Shown here: in pieces, positions 45,421 through 53,754 of the stretch
Layout of the letters: every line of letters begins with the position of its first letter
How positions within the stretch are numbered: the first letter of the stretch is position 1
Origin: Pseudogulbenkiania subflava DSM 22618
Lineage (GTDB): Bacteria; Pseudomonadota; Gammaproteobacteria; Burkholderiales; Chromobacteriaceae
Reading direction: 5' to 3'
Assembly (NCBI RefSeq): GCF_900177275.1
Contig: NZ_FXAG01000008.1
Location: 62,001 to 126,000 of the forward strand
Length of the DNA: 64,000 nucleotides
Notes under the pieces: generated by a model
The model's input: the letters and a program-made list of their open reading frames with translations, nothing else
Database searches by the model: none
Told to the model about the DNA's origin: nothing
Program-made: the position numbers and the translations under genes

Positions 45421-45583
45421 GAGCGGGGGCATAAATCGGCTGCGCAACCCCATCCCGGCCCTGCGATGCTCGCCGTACCATTTGTACGGCTGTGCTTCTC
45501 TGACCGGCCTGGGGCTGCTCGTGACGATTTCTCCCTCCCGCTCCGATTTCGTCAATTAGTCCCTGCCGTGACTTGAAAGCCCG
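45421..45583. other. Hairpin-rich spacer between rluB and greB
   Basis: No gene. A hairpin GCCGTAC / GTACGGC (45472-45490) sits in a segment that loosely resembles the other dispersed repeats. Confidence 0.4.
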
Positions 45584-45620
45584 CCTCCAAGGCCCTATCG
45601 TTGGGTGTTGGAGGTTTTTT
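45584..45620 (+). terminator. Terminator-like hairpin before greB
   Basis: CCTCCAA / TTGGAGG stem with a 17-nt loop and T6 tail. Probably ends the scpB-rluB transcript. Confidence 0.7.
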
Positions 45621-45663
45621 ATTGCCTCCGTTGCGCCCATCGAATCAGGAAAGACCCCACGGC

Positions 45664-46221
45664 ATGAGCAAGGCGTTTACCAAGGAAGACGACGGCGAGC
45701 ACGATGACGATCTGCCGCCAGAGCAGCGTCTGCCGGCGGCGACCAAGAACTACCTGACGCCGCAAGGCTGGCAGCGGCTGAAGAACGAGCTGTACCACCT
45801 GGTGCACCGCGAGCGGCCGGAGATGGTCAACGTGGTGAACTGGGCCGCCAGCAACGGCGACCGCTCGGAGAACGGCGATTATCTCTACGGCAAGCGCCGC
45901 TTGCGCGAGATCGACCGGCGCATCCGCTTTCTCACCAAGCGGCTGGAAATCGCCGAAGTGGTGGACCCGGAAACGCGCGAGGCGACCGACCAGGTCTTCT
46001 TCAGCGCCACCGTGCTGATCCTGCGTGGCGATGGTTCGGAGCAACGGCTGCGTATCGTCGGCGTCGACGAAATCGATCTGCCGCGCGGCCACATCAGCTG
46101 GATTTCGCCCATCGCGCGCTGCCTGATCAAGGCGCGCGAAGGCGACGAGGTGGTGTTTCGCGGCCCGGACGGGGAGGAAACCATCGAGGTTCTGGAAGTG
46201 CGCTACGAGCGCATCGACTGA
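45664..46221 (+). CDS. greB: Transcription elongation factor GreB
   Basis: 185 residues. Coiled coil with the catalytic tip NGDRSENGDYLYGKRRLREIDRR (acidic residues near 73-80), then the FKBP-like C-terminal domain (VGVDEIDLPRGHISWISPIARCL). The length and DYLYGK identify GreB rather than GreA. It rescues backtracked RNA polymerase. AGGAAAG lies rather far (12 nt) from ATG 45664. Confidence 0.95.
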   Translation: MSKAFTKEDDGEHDDDLPPEQRLPAATKNYLTPQGWQRLKNELYHLVHRERPEMVNVVNWAASNGDRSENGDYLYGKRRLREIDRRIRFLTKRLEIAEVVDPETREATDQVFFSATVLILRGDGSEQRLRIVGVDEIDLPRGHISWISPIARCLIKAREGDEVVFRGPDGEETIEVLEVRYERID

Positions 46222-46243
46222 GCGCGGGCAGCCCCGTCCCACT

Positions 46244-46275
46244 GCTTCGGCCAACCTTGTCAGGTTGGCCGAAGC
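46244..46275. terminator. Terminator formed by an inverted CTTCGGCCAAC pair
   Basis: Perfect 14-bp stem GCTTCGGCCAACCT / AGGTTGGCCGAAGC with loop TGTC, then CGCTTTTA. It lies between convergent greB and the CDF gene. The stem halves are two copies of the overrepresented 11-mer. Confidence 0.85.
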
Positions 46276-46291
46276 GCTTTTACGGCTCGGT

Positions 46292-47431
46292 TCAGGCGGC
46301 TGGACGCAGGTAGACGCGGGTGGCGACGATGTCCGCCTCCGCCGCCAGGGCCGCCTGCAAGGCTGGCAGGGCCGCGCTGTCGGCGGCCGGCAGCAGCAGC
46401 ACGGCGTGGATGCCGTCCGGCGCGTAGTGCAATTGCAGTGTCTCGCTGTCGAGCAGCGGGCGCCCCAGGGCGCGGTTCAGGCGCGCTTCCAGCTCCGGGC
46501 GCATCGGCAGCTCATACCGTACCGGGGCGTGGCTCAGGTCGGAATCGACATGCACCGTGACGTTGAGCACCGGGTGCGCCGCCAGCACGCGCTGGCGCGC
46601 CAGCGCCGCGATCTGGTGCCCTTCCGAGACGCTGATGCTGGGCGGCACCACGATGTGCACGTCCACCAAGGCCAGGTCGCCCATGCGCCGCATGCGCATG
46701 TCGTGAACCTCCACCACCCCCGGCACGGCGGCGATCTCGGCGCGGATCGCCTGCTGCTCCTCGGCCGACACCGCGCGGTCGGTGAGATCGCCGAACGCCT
46801 GGCTGCTGAACTCCCAGCCGGTACGGCTGATCATGAAGCCCACCAGCGCCGCCGCCAGCGGGTCGAGGAAGGTCCAGCCCGCCATGTTGCCGATGATCCC
46901 CACCGCCACCACCAGCGACGAGGCGGCATCGGAGCGGGCGTGCCAGGCGTTGGCGATGAGCAGGCTGGAGCCGACGCGCTTGGCGATCGCCAGCATGTAA
47001 CGGAACAGCAGTTCCTTGGCCAACAGGCTGCCCAGCGCCACGTACAGCGCCAGCGGCTTGACCTGCGGCAGGGCCTGGGGGTCGAGGAACTTGCTGGCGG
47101 CGTTCCACAGCATGCCGAGGCCCACCGCCAGCAGCAGCACGCCCAGCACCAGCGAGGCGGCGTTCTCGTAGCGGCGGTGGCCGTAGTGATGGTCCTCGTC
47201 CTCCGGCTTGGCGCTGTGGTGGTTGGCGAGCAGCACCACGAAATCCGCCAGCAGATCGGACAGCGAGTGCATGGCGTCGGCCACCAGCGCCGAGGAATGG
47301 GCGAACAGGCCGGCCACCAGTTGGGCCAGCGTCAGCAGCAGGTTGACACCCACGCTGACCCAGGTGCTGCGCTGGACGGCCTGGTTGCGGGCACCGGCAT
47401 CGCCGGCTTCATGAGATTCCTGATAGTGCAT
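46292..47431 (-). CDS. Cation diffusion facilitator transporter (FieF-like)
   Basis: 379 residues: six membrane helices, with metal-site residues in DAMHSLSDLLADFV (helix 2) and NAWHARSDAASSLV (helix 5), then a cytoplasmic ferredoxin-like domain. The C-terminus is longer than E. coli FieF by about 80 residues, forming an extra domain. Exports Zn2+ or Fe2+ by family. Confidence 0.92.
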   Translation of the reverse strand: MHYQESHEAGDAGARNQAVQRSTWVSVGVNLLLTLAQLVAGLFAHSSALVADAMHSLSDLLADFVVLLANHHSAKPEDEDHHYGHRRYENAASLVLGVLLLAVGLGMLWNAASKFLDPQALPQVKPLALYVALGSLLAKELLFRYMLAIAKRVGSSLLIANAWHARSDAASSLVVAVGIIGNMAGWTFLDPLAAALVGFMISRTGWEFSSQAFGDLTDRAVSAEEQQAIRAEIAAVPGVVEVHDMRMRRMGDLALVDVHIVVPPSISVSEGHQIAALARQRVLAAHPVLNVTVHVDSDLSHAPVRYELPMRPELEARLNRALGRPLLDSETLQLHYAPDGIHAVLLLPAADSAALPALQAALAAEADIVATRVYLRPAA

Positions 47432-47478
47432 GAGAGATAGCTAAACCCACGGGTATGTCGTTGGCAGGAGGATACCGC

Positions 47479-47515
47479 AAAAAAACAGCCATACGCTCCC
47501 CGGGCGCATGGCTGT
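47479..47515 (-). terminator. Terminator of the diheme cytochrome gene
   Basis: CAGCCAT / ATGGCTG stem with inner GCGCCC/CGCT pairing and a T7 tail on the minus strand. Confidence 0.8.
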
Positions 47516-47532
47516 CTGCGGCGAGCCCGGTT

Positions 47533-48021
47533 TCAGCGCGGAATGCGCACCTGATGCTCGTCGAAGTTGCCCTGTTCCGCACCGCGATGGCACGCCATGC
47601 AGTTGGCCGCGCTGCCCACCGATTGGCGCCGGAACACGTCCGCGCGCACCTCCTCGTGCCAGTCGGCAAAGCGCGCGGTGTCGGTGATGCGGGTGACGAT
47701 GCGCTCGCCCGGCGCGGCCTTGGCCGGCCGGGTGTCGCGGTCGCTCGAGGCGTACAGCAGAAACTGGCGGATTTCCGCCTCGGTGCCCTTGTCGAGCGAG
47801 GCGTTGCTGCCGAAATGGTGCGACAGATTGTCCATCAGGGCATTCCACGAGCGGCCGGGCAGCAAGCCCGGCGGGTAGGCCATATGGCAGCTGCCGCACT
47901 CGGTTTTCCACGCCGCACTGACCTTGGCCGGCATGGCCAGACGGCGTCCTTCATGTTCTTCGGCGTGGCTGGTGCCGGCCAGCAGCAGGGAAGCGGCAAT
48001 GAGGGAAGCGAGATAGCGCAT
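47533..48021 (-). CDS. Diheme cytochrome c (DHC family)
   Basis: 162 residues: signal peptide ending GTSHA, then two haem motifs CGSCH (near 43-47) and CMACH (near 143-147). Matches the DHC family (PF09626), first known from Rhodobacter sphaeroides, where DHC pairs with SHP and a cytochrome b. Ten bp after the SHP-like gene, same transcript. It passes electrons between the membrane cytochrome b and SHP. Confidence 0.9.
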   Translation of the reverse strand: MRYLASLIAASLLLAGTSHAEEHEGRRLAMPAKVSAAWKTECGSCHMAYPPGLLPGRSWNALMDNLSHHFGSNASLDKGTEAEIRQFLLYASSDRDTRPAKAAPGERIVTRITDTARFADWHEEVRADVFRRQSVGSAANCMACHRGAEQGNFDEHQVRIPR

Positions 48022-48030
48022 GTTCGTCTC

Positions 48031-48432
48031 CTAGCGCAGGGTAGTCAGGAAGGTGAGGAAGTCGCCCTTTTCCAGTGGGGTGCAGGCGCGCGACAGCACG
48101 TCGTCGCAGTTGCGGCGGAACCATTTCTCCACCTTGGCCGGGTCGCGGAAGCGCTCCGGATTGACCGCGCTGGCCATCGGCCCGATCTTGCGGAAGCTCG
48201 GCGTCATGCCGCTGCGGCGCGGGTCGTCCGAGTGGCAGCTGGCGCAGCTGATCGCCTTGCCATCCTTGGTGTTGCGGCGGTAGTAGAGTTCCTTGCCGCG
48301 TTCGGCGGAAAAGCCGCTGAACCCTGGCGTGCTTCCGCGGCGTAGCCCTGCAGCAGTTCGGCGGGAGAAGAGGCGGCCTGGGCCAGGGGGGGCGAGGCTG
48401 GCGGCCAGCAACAGCAGGAAGAGACGGGACAT
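48031..48432 (-). CDS. SHP-like cytochrome c (DUF1924), N-terminus frame-disturbed
   Basis: 133 residues as read. The body matches the SHP/DUF1924 family: PGFSGFSAERGKELYYRR, haem site SCASCH, EKWFRRNCDDVLSRACTPLEKGDFL (includes the Asn that can ligate haem in SHP). The N-terminus is odd: after MSRLFLLLLAASLA the frame reads PPGPGRLFSRRTAAG, while the next frame reads PLAQAASSPAELLQGYAAEA, a normal cleavage site and family sequence. Two compensating one-base shifts explain this, one in a seven-base homopolymer (48386-48392). It is real only if the sequence is confirmed. Confidence 0.82.
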   Translation of the reverse strand: MSRLFLLLLAASLAPPGPGRLFSRRTAAGLRRGSTPGFSGFSAERGKELYYRRNTKDGKAISCASCHSDDPRRSGMTPSFRKIGPMASAVNPERFRDPAKVEKWFRRNCDDVLSRACTPLEKGDFLTFLTTLR

Positions 48433-48574
48433 GGGCAGACTCCGGCAAGCAGGAAGATGTCCCCAGCCTAGGAGCGGGGTATTAAGCCGTGCTTAAAACC
48501 CTGTCGATTCAATGGTTAATGTCGACTTAAGCGTCCCGCCTTAGCGTATCAGGGTCACATGGCGGAGAAGCATC

Positions 48575-49096
48575 ATGAGTCCCTTCAATCGTTTGCGCTT
48601 GTTGCACTGGCTGGTCGCGGCCTTCTTCCTGTTCGGCTACCTGAGCGGCGACGACGGCGGTTTGCTGCACGTCTGGCTGGGGTACGGCCTGATTGCGGTA
48701 CTGTTGCTGCGCTTGCTGGCCCACCTCGCTAAACTCCGTGGCTTCCCGCCGTTGCTGCCGAGCGCCGGCCAGTGGCAGGCGCGGGGTGTGCCGTTGCTGG
48801 GCAAGCTCTTGACGGTGCTGCTGCTGAGTGGTGCCGTGCTGACCGGGGGATCGGGCCTGATGATGGTCGACAACGCCCGGGTGCTGGGGCTGCCCGCCGT
48901 GGCAACGGCGGATGCCGCGATGGACGGTGCGGAGGGGACGGAGGGCGAGACGAGCGATAGCGCCAAAGAGGTGCACGAGGCTTCGGCCAACCTCACCCTG
49001 CTGCTGGCGGGGCTGCACGTCGCCTACCTGCTGTGTTATCGCCGCCACATGGTGCTGACGATGATCCGGGGGCAGGTGCGCCGCTCGCGTGCCTGA
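48575..49096 (+). CDS. Cytochrome b561-type membrane protein
   Basis: 173 residues, four helices: LHWLVAAFFLFGYLSG, LHVWLGYGLIAVLLL, LLTVLLLSGAVLTG and NLTLLLAGLHVAYLL, with histidines in helices 1, 2 and 4 that can bind haem b. An acidic loop lies between helices 3 and 4. Divergent from the SHP and DHC genes, forming the cytochrome b partner of that redox set. Confidence 0.88.
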   Translation: MSPFNRLRLLHWLVAAFFLFGYLSGDDGGLLHVWLGYGLIAVLLLRLLAHLAKLRGFPPLLPSAGQWQARGVPLLGKLLTVLLLSGAVLTGGSGLMMVDNARVLGLPAVATADAAMDGAEGTEGETSDSAKEVHEASANLTLLLAGLHVAYLLCYRRHMVLTMIRGQVRRSRA

Positions 49097-49108
49097 CAAA
49101 GGCCATCG

Positions 49109-49164
49109 GTGCTGCGCCCTACGCGGCCGACCGTCAGGCCGGCTTGCCGCCTAGGGCGTAGCAC
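49109..49164. repeat. Imperfect inverted repeat between convergent genes
   Basis: GTGCTGCGCCCTA and TAGGGCGTAGCAC (one mismatch) separated by 30 bp; may end both the cytochrome b and MarR transcripts, though no T-run follows. Confidence 0.5.
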
Positions 49165-49196
49165 CCGGCCGCTGCCGCCGCGCGACGCGGCGTGTG

Positions 49197-49634
49197 CTAC
49201 TTGGCGTGACTCGCCAGGCGCAGGTTGACGTCGAGCCAGCCCTGGTGGGCATCCTTGCCGGCGCCGGCAAACGCCGCCAGCAGCAGCTTCGCCTGCTCGC
49301 GGTGCAGCGACTCCTCCAGCTTGCGCCCCTCGATCGTCAACGTCAGCTCCTTCACCCGCTTGTCGTGCTCCGCGGCACGCGCTTCTACCAGTCCCATCTC
49401 CATCAGCTGGCGCAGCGGGATGTTGATCGCCTGCTTGGTCACCCCCAGCGCCGCCAGCAGCGCCTTCACGCTCAGTCCCGGCGTGTGCGCCACGAAGAAC
49501 AGGATGCGGTGGTGCACCCGCGCCAGGCCGCGGCGGGCCAGCATCTCGTCGGGTTTGGCGGTGAACGCCATGTAGGCGTGGAAGAAGGCCTCCATCGAGG
49601 CGCGCAGGTCGGAAGAAACGGGCGTGTCGGGCAT
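49197..49634 (-). CDS. MarR family transcriptional regulator
   Basis: 145 residues: winged helix with LSVKALLAALGVTKQAINIPLRQLMEMGLV (recognition helix region, about 54-83) and a KRVKELTLT wing. Divergent from the aminotransferase, 77 bp apart, so it probably controls that gene and itself. Confidence 0.9.
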   Translation of the reverse strand: MPDTPVSSDLRASMEAFFHAYMAFTAKPDEMLARRGLARVHHRILFFVAHTPGLSVKALLAALGVTKQAINIPLRQLMEMGLVEARAAEHDKRVKELTLTIEGRKLEESLHREQAKLLLAAFAGAGKDAHQGWLDVNLRLASHAK

Positions 49635-49711
49635 GTTGACGAGGGCCTGGTGCAGGCGTAAATTGGGTCAAAAAAATTGACATTTATAAGTCCAGCCACT
49701 ACGAGGGTAGC
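49635..49711. promoter_or_regulatory. Divergent MarR / aminotransferase control region
   Basis: AT-rich ATTGGGTCAAAAAAATTGAC segment (about 49662-49681) containing TTGACA at 49677. A clear -10 at standard spacing is not evident. Likely MarR operator. Confidence 0.4.
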
Positions 49712-50860
49712 ATGTTTTCAGAACGCATCGAACGACTCAGCGGCTCGCTGATCCGCGAAATCCTCGCCGCCGCCCAGCGCCCCGAGGTCATTTCCTTCGC
49801 CGGCGGCCTGCCGGCATCCACCTGCCTGCCGCCGCTGGACTTCCCCGACGTGCCGCCGGCGCTGGCCCAATACGGCACCAGCGAGGGCGAGCCGGAGCTG
49901 CGCGAACAGATTGCCAAGGACGTGGCGCGCATCGGCCTGAGCTGCGACGCATCGCAGGTGCTGGTGCTGTCCGGCTCGCAGCAGGCACTCGATCTCGCCG
50001 CCAAACTGTTCGTCGATCCGGGTACCCCGGTGATCACCGAAGGGCCGACCTACCTCGCCGCGCTGCAGGTGTTCCGCCTGTTCGGCGCCGCCTTCCACAC
50101 CGTGGAGCAGCAGGACGGCCAGCTCCCTGCCGCCACGCTGCAGGCCGCCATCGCCGACAGCAAGGCCAAGCTCGCCTACCTGATCCCGACCTTCCAGAAC
50201 CCGTCTGGTGCCTGCTATAGCGTCGAGACGCGCCAGGCGCTGGCGCGCGTGCTGGACGAGGCCCACCTGCCGGTGATCGAGGATGATCCCTACCGCGCGC
50301 TGTCCTATGACGGCGATGCGCCGGCCCCGCTGGTGACGCACCTGAAGAGTGCGCCGTGGATCTACTGCGGCTCGTTCTCCAAGACCCTGGCGCCGGGCCT
50401 GCGCATCGGCTACCTGATCGCGTCCAAGGAACTGATGCCGCATCTGCTCAAGCTGAAGCAGGCGGTCGATCTGCACTCCAACCGTCTGGGCCAGTGGTTC
50501 ATCGCACAGTGGCTGAAGAGCGGCGATTACCCCGCCCACCTCAATCGTCTGCAGCAGAACTACAAGGTCGGCCGTGATGCGATGCAAGCCGCACTGGAGC
50601 GCCATTTCTCCGATCTGGCCGACTGGCAGGTGCCGCAAGGGGGCTTGTTCTTCTGGCTGACGTTGAAGAACAAGCGTGACACTCGCACCTTCCTCAAGCC
50701 GGCACTGGAACAGCACAACGTCGCCTTCATGCCGGGCGAGGCGTTCTACGCCGATCCGGACACCGGCATCGGCCACCTGCGGCTCAACTTCAGCCATGCC
50801 ACCCCGGAACGCATCGAAGAGGGCATCGCGCGCCTAGCTGGGTTGATCCGCGCTGGCTGA
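49712..50860 (+). CDS. PLP-dependent aminotransferase (class I/II, 2-aminoadipate/LysN-like)
   Basis: 382 residues. PLP site GSFSKTLAPGLRIGYLI (Lys near 227), FQNPSGACYSVETRQ and IEDDPYRAL are typical of the MocR-type aminotransferase fold without the DNA-binding domain, as in LysN and ARO8-like enzymes. AGGG precedes ATG 49712. The substrate is unknown; regulated probably by the divergent MarR. Confidence 0.9.
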   Translation: MFSERIERLSGSLIREILAAAQRPEVISFAGGLPASTCLPPLDFPDVPPALAQYGTSEGEPELREQIAKDVARIGLSCDASQVLVLSGSQQALDLAAKLFVDPGTPVITEGPTYLAALQVFRLFGAAFHTVEQQDGQLPAATLQAAIADSKAKLAYLIPTFQNPSGACYSVETRQALARVLDEAHLPVIEDDPYRALSYDGDAPAPLVTHLKSAPWIYCGSFSKTLAPGLRIGYLIASKELMPHLLKLKQAVDLHSNRLGQWFIAQWLKSGDYPAHLNRLQQNYKVGRDAMQAALERHFSDLADWQVPQGGLFFWLTLKNKRDTRTFLKPALEQHNVAFMPGEAFYADPDTGIGHLRLNFSHATPERIEEGIARLAGLIRAG

Positions 50861-50927
50861 GGCCAACTAGGCAAGTCAGGGCAGGGGAAGGGGGCAAGCC
50901 AGCGTCCTTCCTCGCCCCATGGAAAAG

Positions 50928-50964
50928 CAAAAAGCCTGACGGGTTATCCCAGTCAGGCTTTTTC
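50928..50964. terminator. Bidirectional terminator, aminotransferase / oxyR
   Basis: AAAAAGCCTGAC / GTCAGGCTTTTT stem with an 11-nt loop; A-run and T-run on both sides suit convergent genes. Confidence 0.9.
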
Positions 50965-50982
50965 GTCTCTGCGGGTCGTCGT

Positions 50983-51921
50983 TCAGGCCGGCTGCGCGTC
51001 TTCTTCCAGCATGGTGACGCCCGGCAGGCCGGAGCGGAACACCGCCTGCTGCAGCGTGGTGACCGCCTTGCGGCGGAAGTACTGCTTGCGCGTCACCAGC
51101 ATCACGCGCCGCTGCGGTGCCGGCTGGCTGAACGGCACCACCGACAGCAAGGCATCGTCGGCCGGGCTGACCGAGGTCGCCGGCAGCACCGTCACCCCCA
51201 TGCCGCTCGCCACCATGTGGCGGATGGTGTTGAGCGAACTGCCCTGCAGCGTGCTGGCCAGGCTGCCGGACTGGTGCTGGCGATTGGCGAGCTCGCTGCA
51301 CGACTGCAGCACCTGGTCGCGGAAGCAGTTGCCCTGGTTGAGCAGCAGCACGCTTTCTTCGGCCAACTGGCTGGGGCGCACCACCGGCTGTTTCTCCCAT
51401 GGATGCCCCTTCGGCGTGGCCACCACGAACGGTTCGTCGTAGAGCGGGTAGGCCACCGTGCCGGGCTCCTCGAACGGGTCGGCCACGATGATGGCGTCGA
51501 CTTCGCCGCGCTTGAGCATCTCGGCCAGACGTGCCGTGTAGTTCTCCTCGAGAATCAGCGGCATGTCCGGCGCCAGGATGCGCAGCGCCGGGATCAGCTT
51601 GGGCAGCAGGTAAGGGCTGATGGTGAAGATCACCCCCAACTTGAGCGGCCCCACCAGCTCGTTCTGGTGTTCACCGGCCAGCCGCTTCACCGTCTCCGCC
51701 TCTTCCAGCACGCGCTGGGCCTGCTCGATCACGCGCTCGCCGATATCGGTCACCGCCACCTCGGGGCCGCCGCGTTCGAACAGGGTGATGCCCAGTTCGT
51801 CCTCCAGCTTCTTGATGGCGATCGACAGCGTCGGCTGGCTGACATAGCAGCTCTGGGCCGCGCGGCCGAAGTGGCGCTCGCGCGCCACCGCCACGATGTA
51901 ACGCAGTTCGGTCAGCGTCAT
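50983..51921 (-). CDS. oxyR: Hydrogen peroxide-sensing regulator OxyR
   Basis: 312-residue LysR protein: N-terminal HTH (MTLTELRYIVAVARERHFGRAA; QPTLSIAIKKLEDELG). The redox pair is visible as GNCFRDQVLQSC (near 199-208), the spacing of the OxyR disulfide. Gene is 3 bp after minE, at the end of the min operon. Confidence 0.95.
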   Translation of the reverse strand: MTLTELRYIVAVARERHFGRAAQSCYVSQPTLSIAIKKLEDELGITLFERGGPEVAVTDIGERVIEQAQRVLEEAETVKRLAGEHQNELVGPLKLGVIFTISPYLLPKLIPALRILAPDMPLILEENYTARLAEMLKRGEVDAIIVADPFEEPGTVAYPLYDEPFVVATPKGHPWEKQPVVRPSQLAEESVLLLNQGNCFRDQVLQSCSELANRQHQSGSLASTLQGSSLNTIRHMVASGMGVTVLPATSVSPADDALLSVVPFSQPAPQRRVMLVTRKQYFRRKAVTTLQQAVFRSGLPGVTMLEEDAQPA

Positions 51922-51924
51922 GGC

Positions 51925-52188
51925 TTAGCGTTCGTGCTCCGGCAACACGATGTTGACCTCCAGCACCTCGAAGTTGTCCTGGCGCTCGAGGTTGACCTTG
52001 ATGTCGTCCAAGTTGACCGCCACGTAGCGCGAGATCACCTCCATCAGCTCGCGCTGTAGTGCCGGCAGGTAGTCCGGGGCACCGGCACGGCCGTTACGCT
52101 CGTGAGCCAGGATGATCTGCAGGCGCTCACGCGCCACCTCGGCCGATTTCTTGCGCTTGCTGCCGAACAAAATGTCCATCAGCGACAT
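51925..52188 (-). CDS. minE: Cell division topological specificity factor MinE
   Basis: 87 residues: N-terminal membrane/MinD-binding part ([20 protein letters not shown]) and dimerising C-terminus. Drives MinD oscillation. 3 bp from minD and from oxyR. Confidence 0.97.
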   Translation of the reverse strand: MSLMDILFGSKRKKSAEVARERLQIILAHERNGRAGAPDYLPALQRELMEVISRYVAVNLDDIKVNLERQDNFEVLEVNIVLPEHER

Positions 52189-52191
52189 GGC

Positions 52192-53004
52192 TTAGCCTCC
52201 GAACAGTCGTTTGAGGAGCCCAACCTTCGGGACGTCGAGGAAACGCATCGGGCGGTCTTCCCCAAGGAAACGGGATACCACGTCGGCGTAGGCCTCGGAG
52301 GCATCGGTCCCCTTGAGGTGGATGGCCGGCGTACCCGAGTTGGAGGCCTGCAGCACCACCTGCGATTCCGGGATCACCCCCAGCAGCGATACGCGCAGGA
52401 TTTCCTTGACGTCATCGACCGACAGCATCTCGCCCTTTTCCACGCGGCTTGGCGAATAGCGCGTGATCAGCAGGTGTTCCTTGACCGGTTCGCGGCCCTC
52501 GATGGCGCGACGCGACTTGGACGACAGGATGCCGAGGATGCGGTCGGAGTCTCGCACCGACGACACTTCCGGGTTGGTCACGATCAGTGCCTCGTCGGCG
52601 AAGTAGAGCGCCATCAGTGCGCCCTTCTCGATGCCGGCCGGCGAATCGCAGACGATGAAGTCGAAGTTCATCGTGGCCAGGTCGTTCAGCACCTTTTCCA
52701 CGCCTTCTTCAGTCAGCGCATCCTTGTCGCGCGTCTGCGAGGCCGGCAGCACGTACAGGTTGTCGCAGTTCTTGTCCTTGATCAGCGCCTGGTTCAGCGT
52801 GGCCTCGTTGTTGACCACGTTGATCAGGTCGTACACCACGCGCCGCTCGCAGCCCATGATCAGGTCGAGGTTGCGCAGGCCCACGTCGAAATCGATGACC
52901 ACGGTCTTGTGGCCGCGCAGGGCCAGCCCGGAAGCGAAGCTGGCGCTGGTGGTGGTCTTGCCGACGCCGCCCTTGCCGGATGTCACGACGATGATTTTTG
53001 CCAC
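52192..53004 (-). CDS. minD: Septum site-determining ATPase MinD
   Basis: 270 residues. Deviant Walker A TSGKGGVGKTTTSA at about 7-20, and the C-terminal amphipathic membrane-targeting helix (VGLLKRLFGG). Recruits MinC to the membrane. 36 bp after minC. Confidence 0.98.
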   Translation of the reverse strand: MAKIIVVTSGKGGVGKTTTSASFASGLALRGHKTVVIDFDVGLRNLDLIMGCERRVVYDLINVVNNEATLNQALIKDKNCDNLYVLPASQTRDKDALTEEGVEKVLNDLATMNFDFIVCDSPAGIEKGALMALYFADEALIVTNPEVSSVRDSDRILGILSSKSRRAIEGREPVKEHLLITRYSPSRVEKGEMLSVDDVKEILRVSLLGVIPESQVVLQASNSGTPAIHLKGTDASEAYADVVSRFLGEDRPMRFLDVPKVGLLKRLFGG

Positions 53005-53040
53005 GATGATTCCCTTGATTAACCAGTGATGGAGTGTTCG

Positions 53041-53754
53041 TTATTCGCCGAGCGCGGTGATCACCAGGCGCTCGTTCTCGAGGAAGACTTGAGCCGGCTT
53101 GCCACGGATGCTGTCGGGCAGCGCCTGCTCGATGGTTCGATAGACGCCGGCGATCGACACCAGTTCAGCTTCCATGCATTGCGTGAAGATGCGCGCCGCG
53201 GTATTGCCGCGCGCGCCGGCCAGGGCGCGGCCGCGCAGCGGGGCGTAGACGTGGATGTTGCCGTCGGCGATCACTTCGGCGCCGGCGCTGACCATCGCCA
53301 GCACCACCAGATCGCCACCCTTGGCATAAATCTGCTGGCCCGCCCGGACCGGGCGGTCGATGATCATCGTCGGGGCGCAGGCAGGGCTTTCCGGTATCGA
53401 TGCCGGGGCCGGTTCGCTGACCGCCGCCTTGCCGCCGGTGACCTGTCCGGCGATGTGGGCCAGCCCGAAGCGATGAGCCAGTTCCTCGTAGGCCGGGTCA
53501 GGATGGCGCAGCGCCACGGCGCGGAAGCCGTAGTGACCGAGCAGGGACAGCACGCGGTCGAGGGCGAGATCGGCGGGGTTGTCAAGCGCGGCCACGTCGA
53601 GCACCACGGCCTCGGCGGCGGAAGGCTTGGCGCGATTGCCAAAGCGGCTTTCCAGTGCCTGGGTCAGCTCGTCGAGTTGGTTGCTGCGCAGTACGAAGGC
53701 CAGCACGTCGAGGCTGGCCGATTTGATGTCGTAGGTGTTCGCCGTCTGGCTCAT
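53041..53754 (-). CDS. minC: Septum formation inhibitor MinC
   Basis: 237 residues: N-terminal FtsZ-inhibiting domain (LDVLAFVLRSNQLDEL), a linker, and the C-terminal beta-helix with ADGNIHVYAPLRGRALAGARGN, the MinD-binding domain. First gene of minC-minD-minE-oxyR. Confidence 0.96.
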   Translation of the reverse strand: MSQTANTYDIKSASLDVLAFVLRSNQLDELTQALESRFGNRAKPSAAEAVVLDVAALDNPADLALDRVLSLLGHYGFRAVALRHPDPAYEELAHRFGLAHIAGQVTGGKAAVSEPAPASIPESPACAPTMIIDRPVRAGQQIYAKGGDLVVLAMVSAGAEVIADGNIHVYAPLRGRALAGARGNTAARIFTQCMEAELVSIAGVYRTIEQALPDSIRGKPAQVFLENERLVITALGE

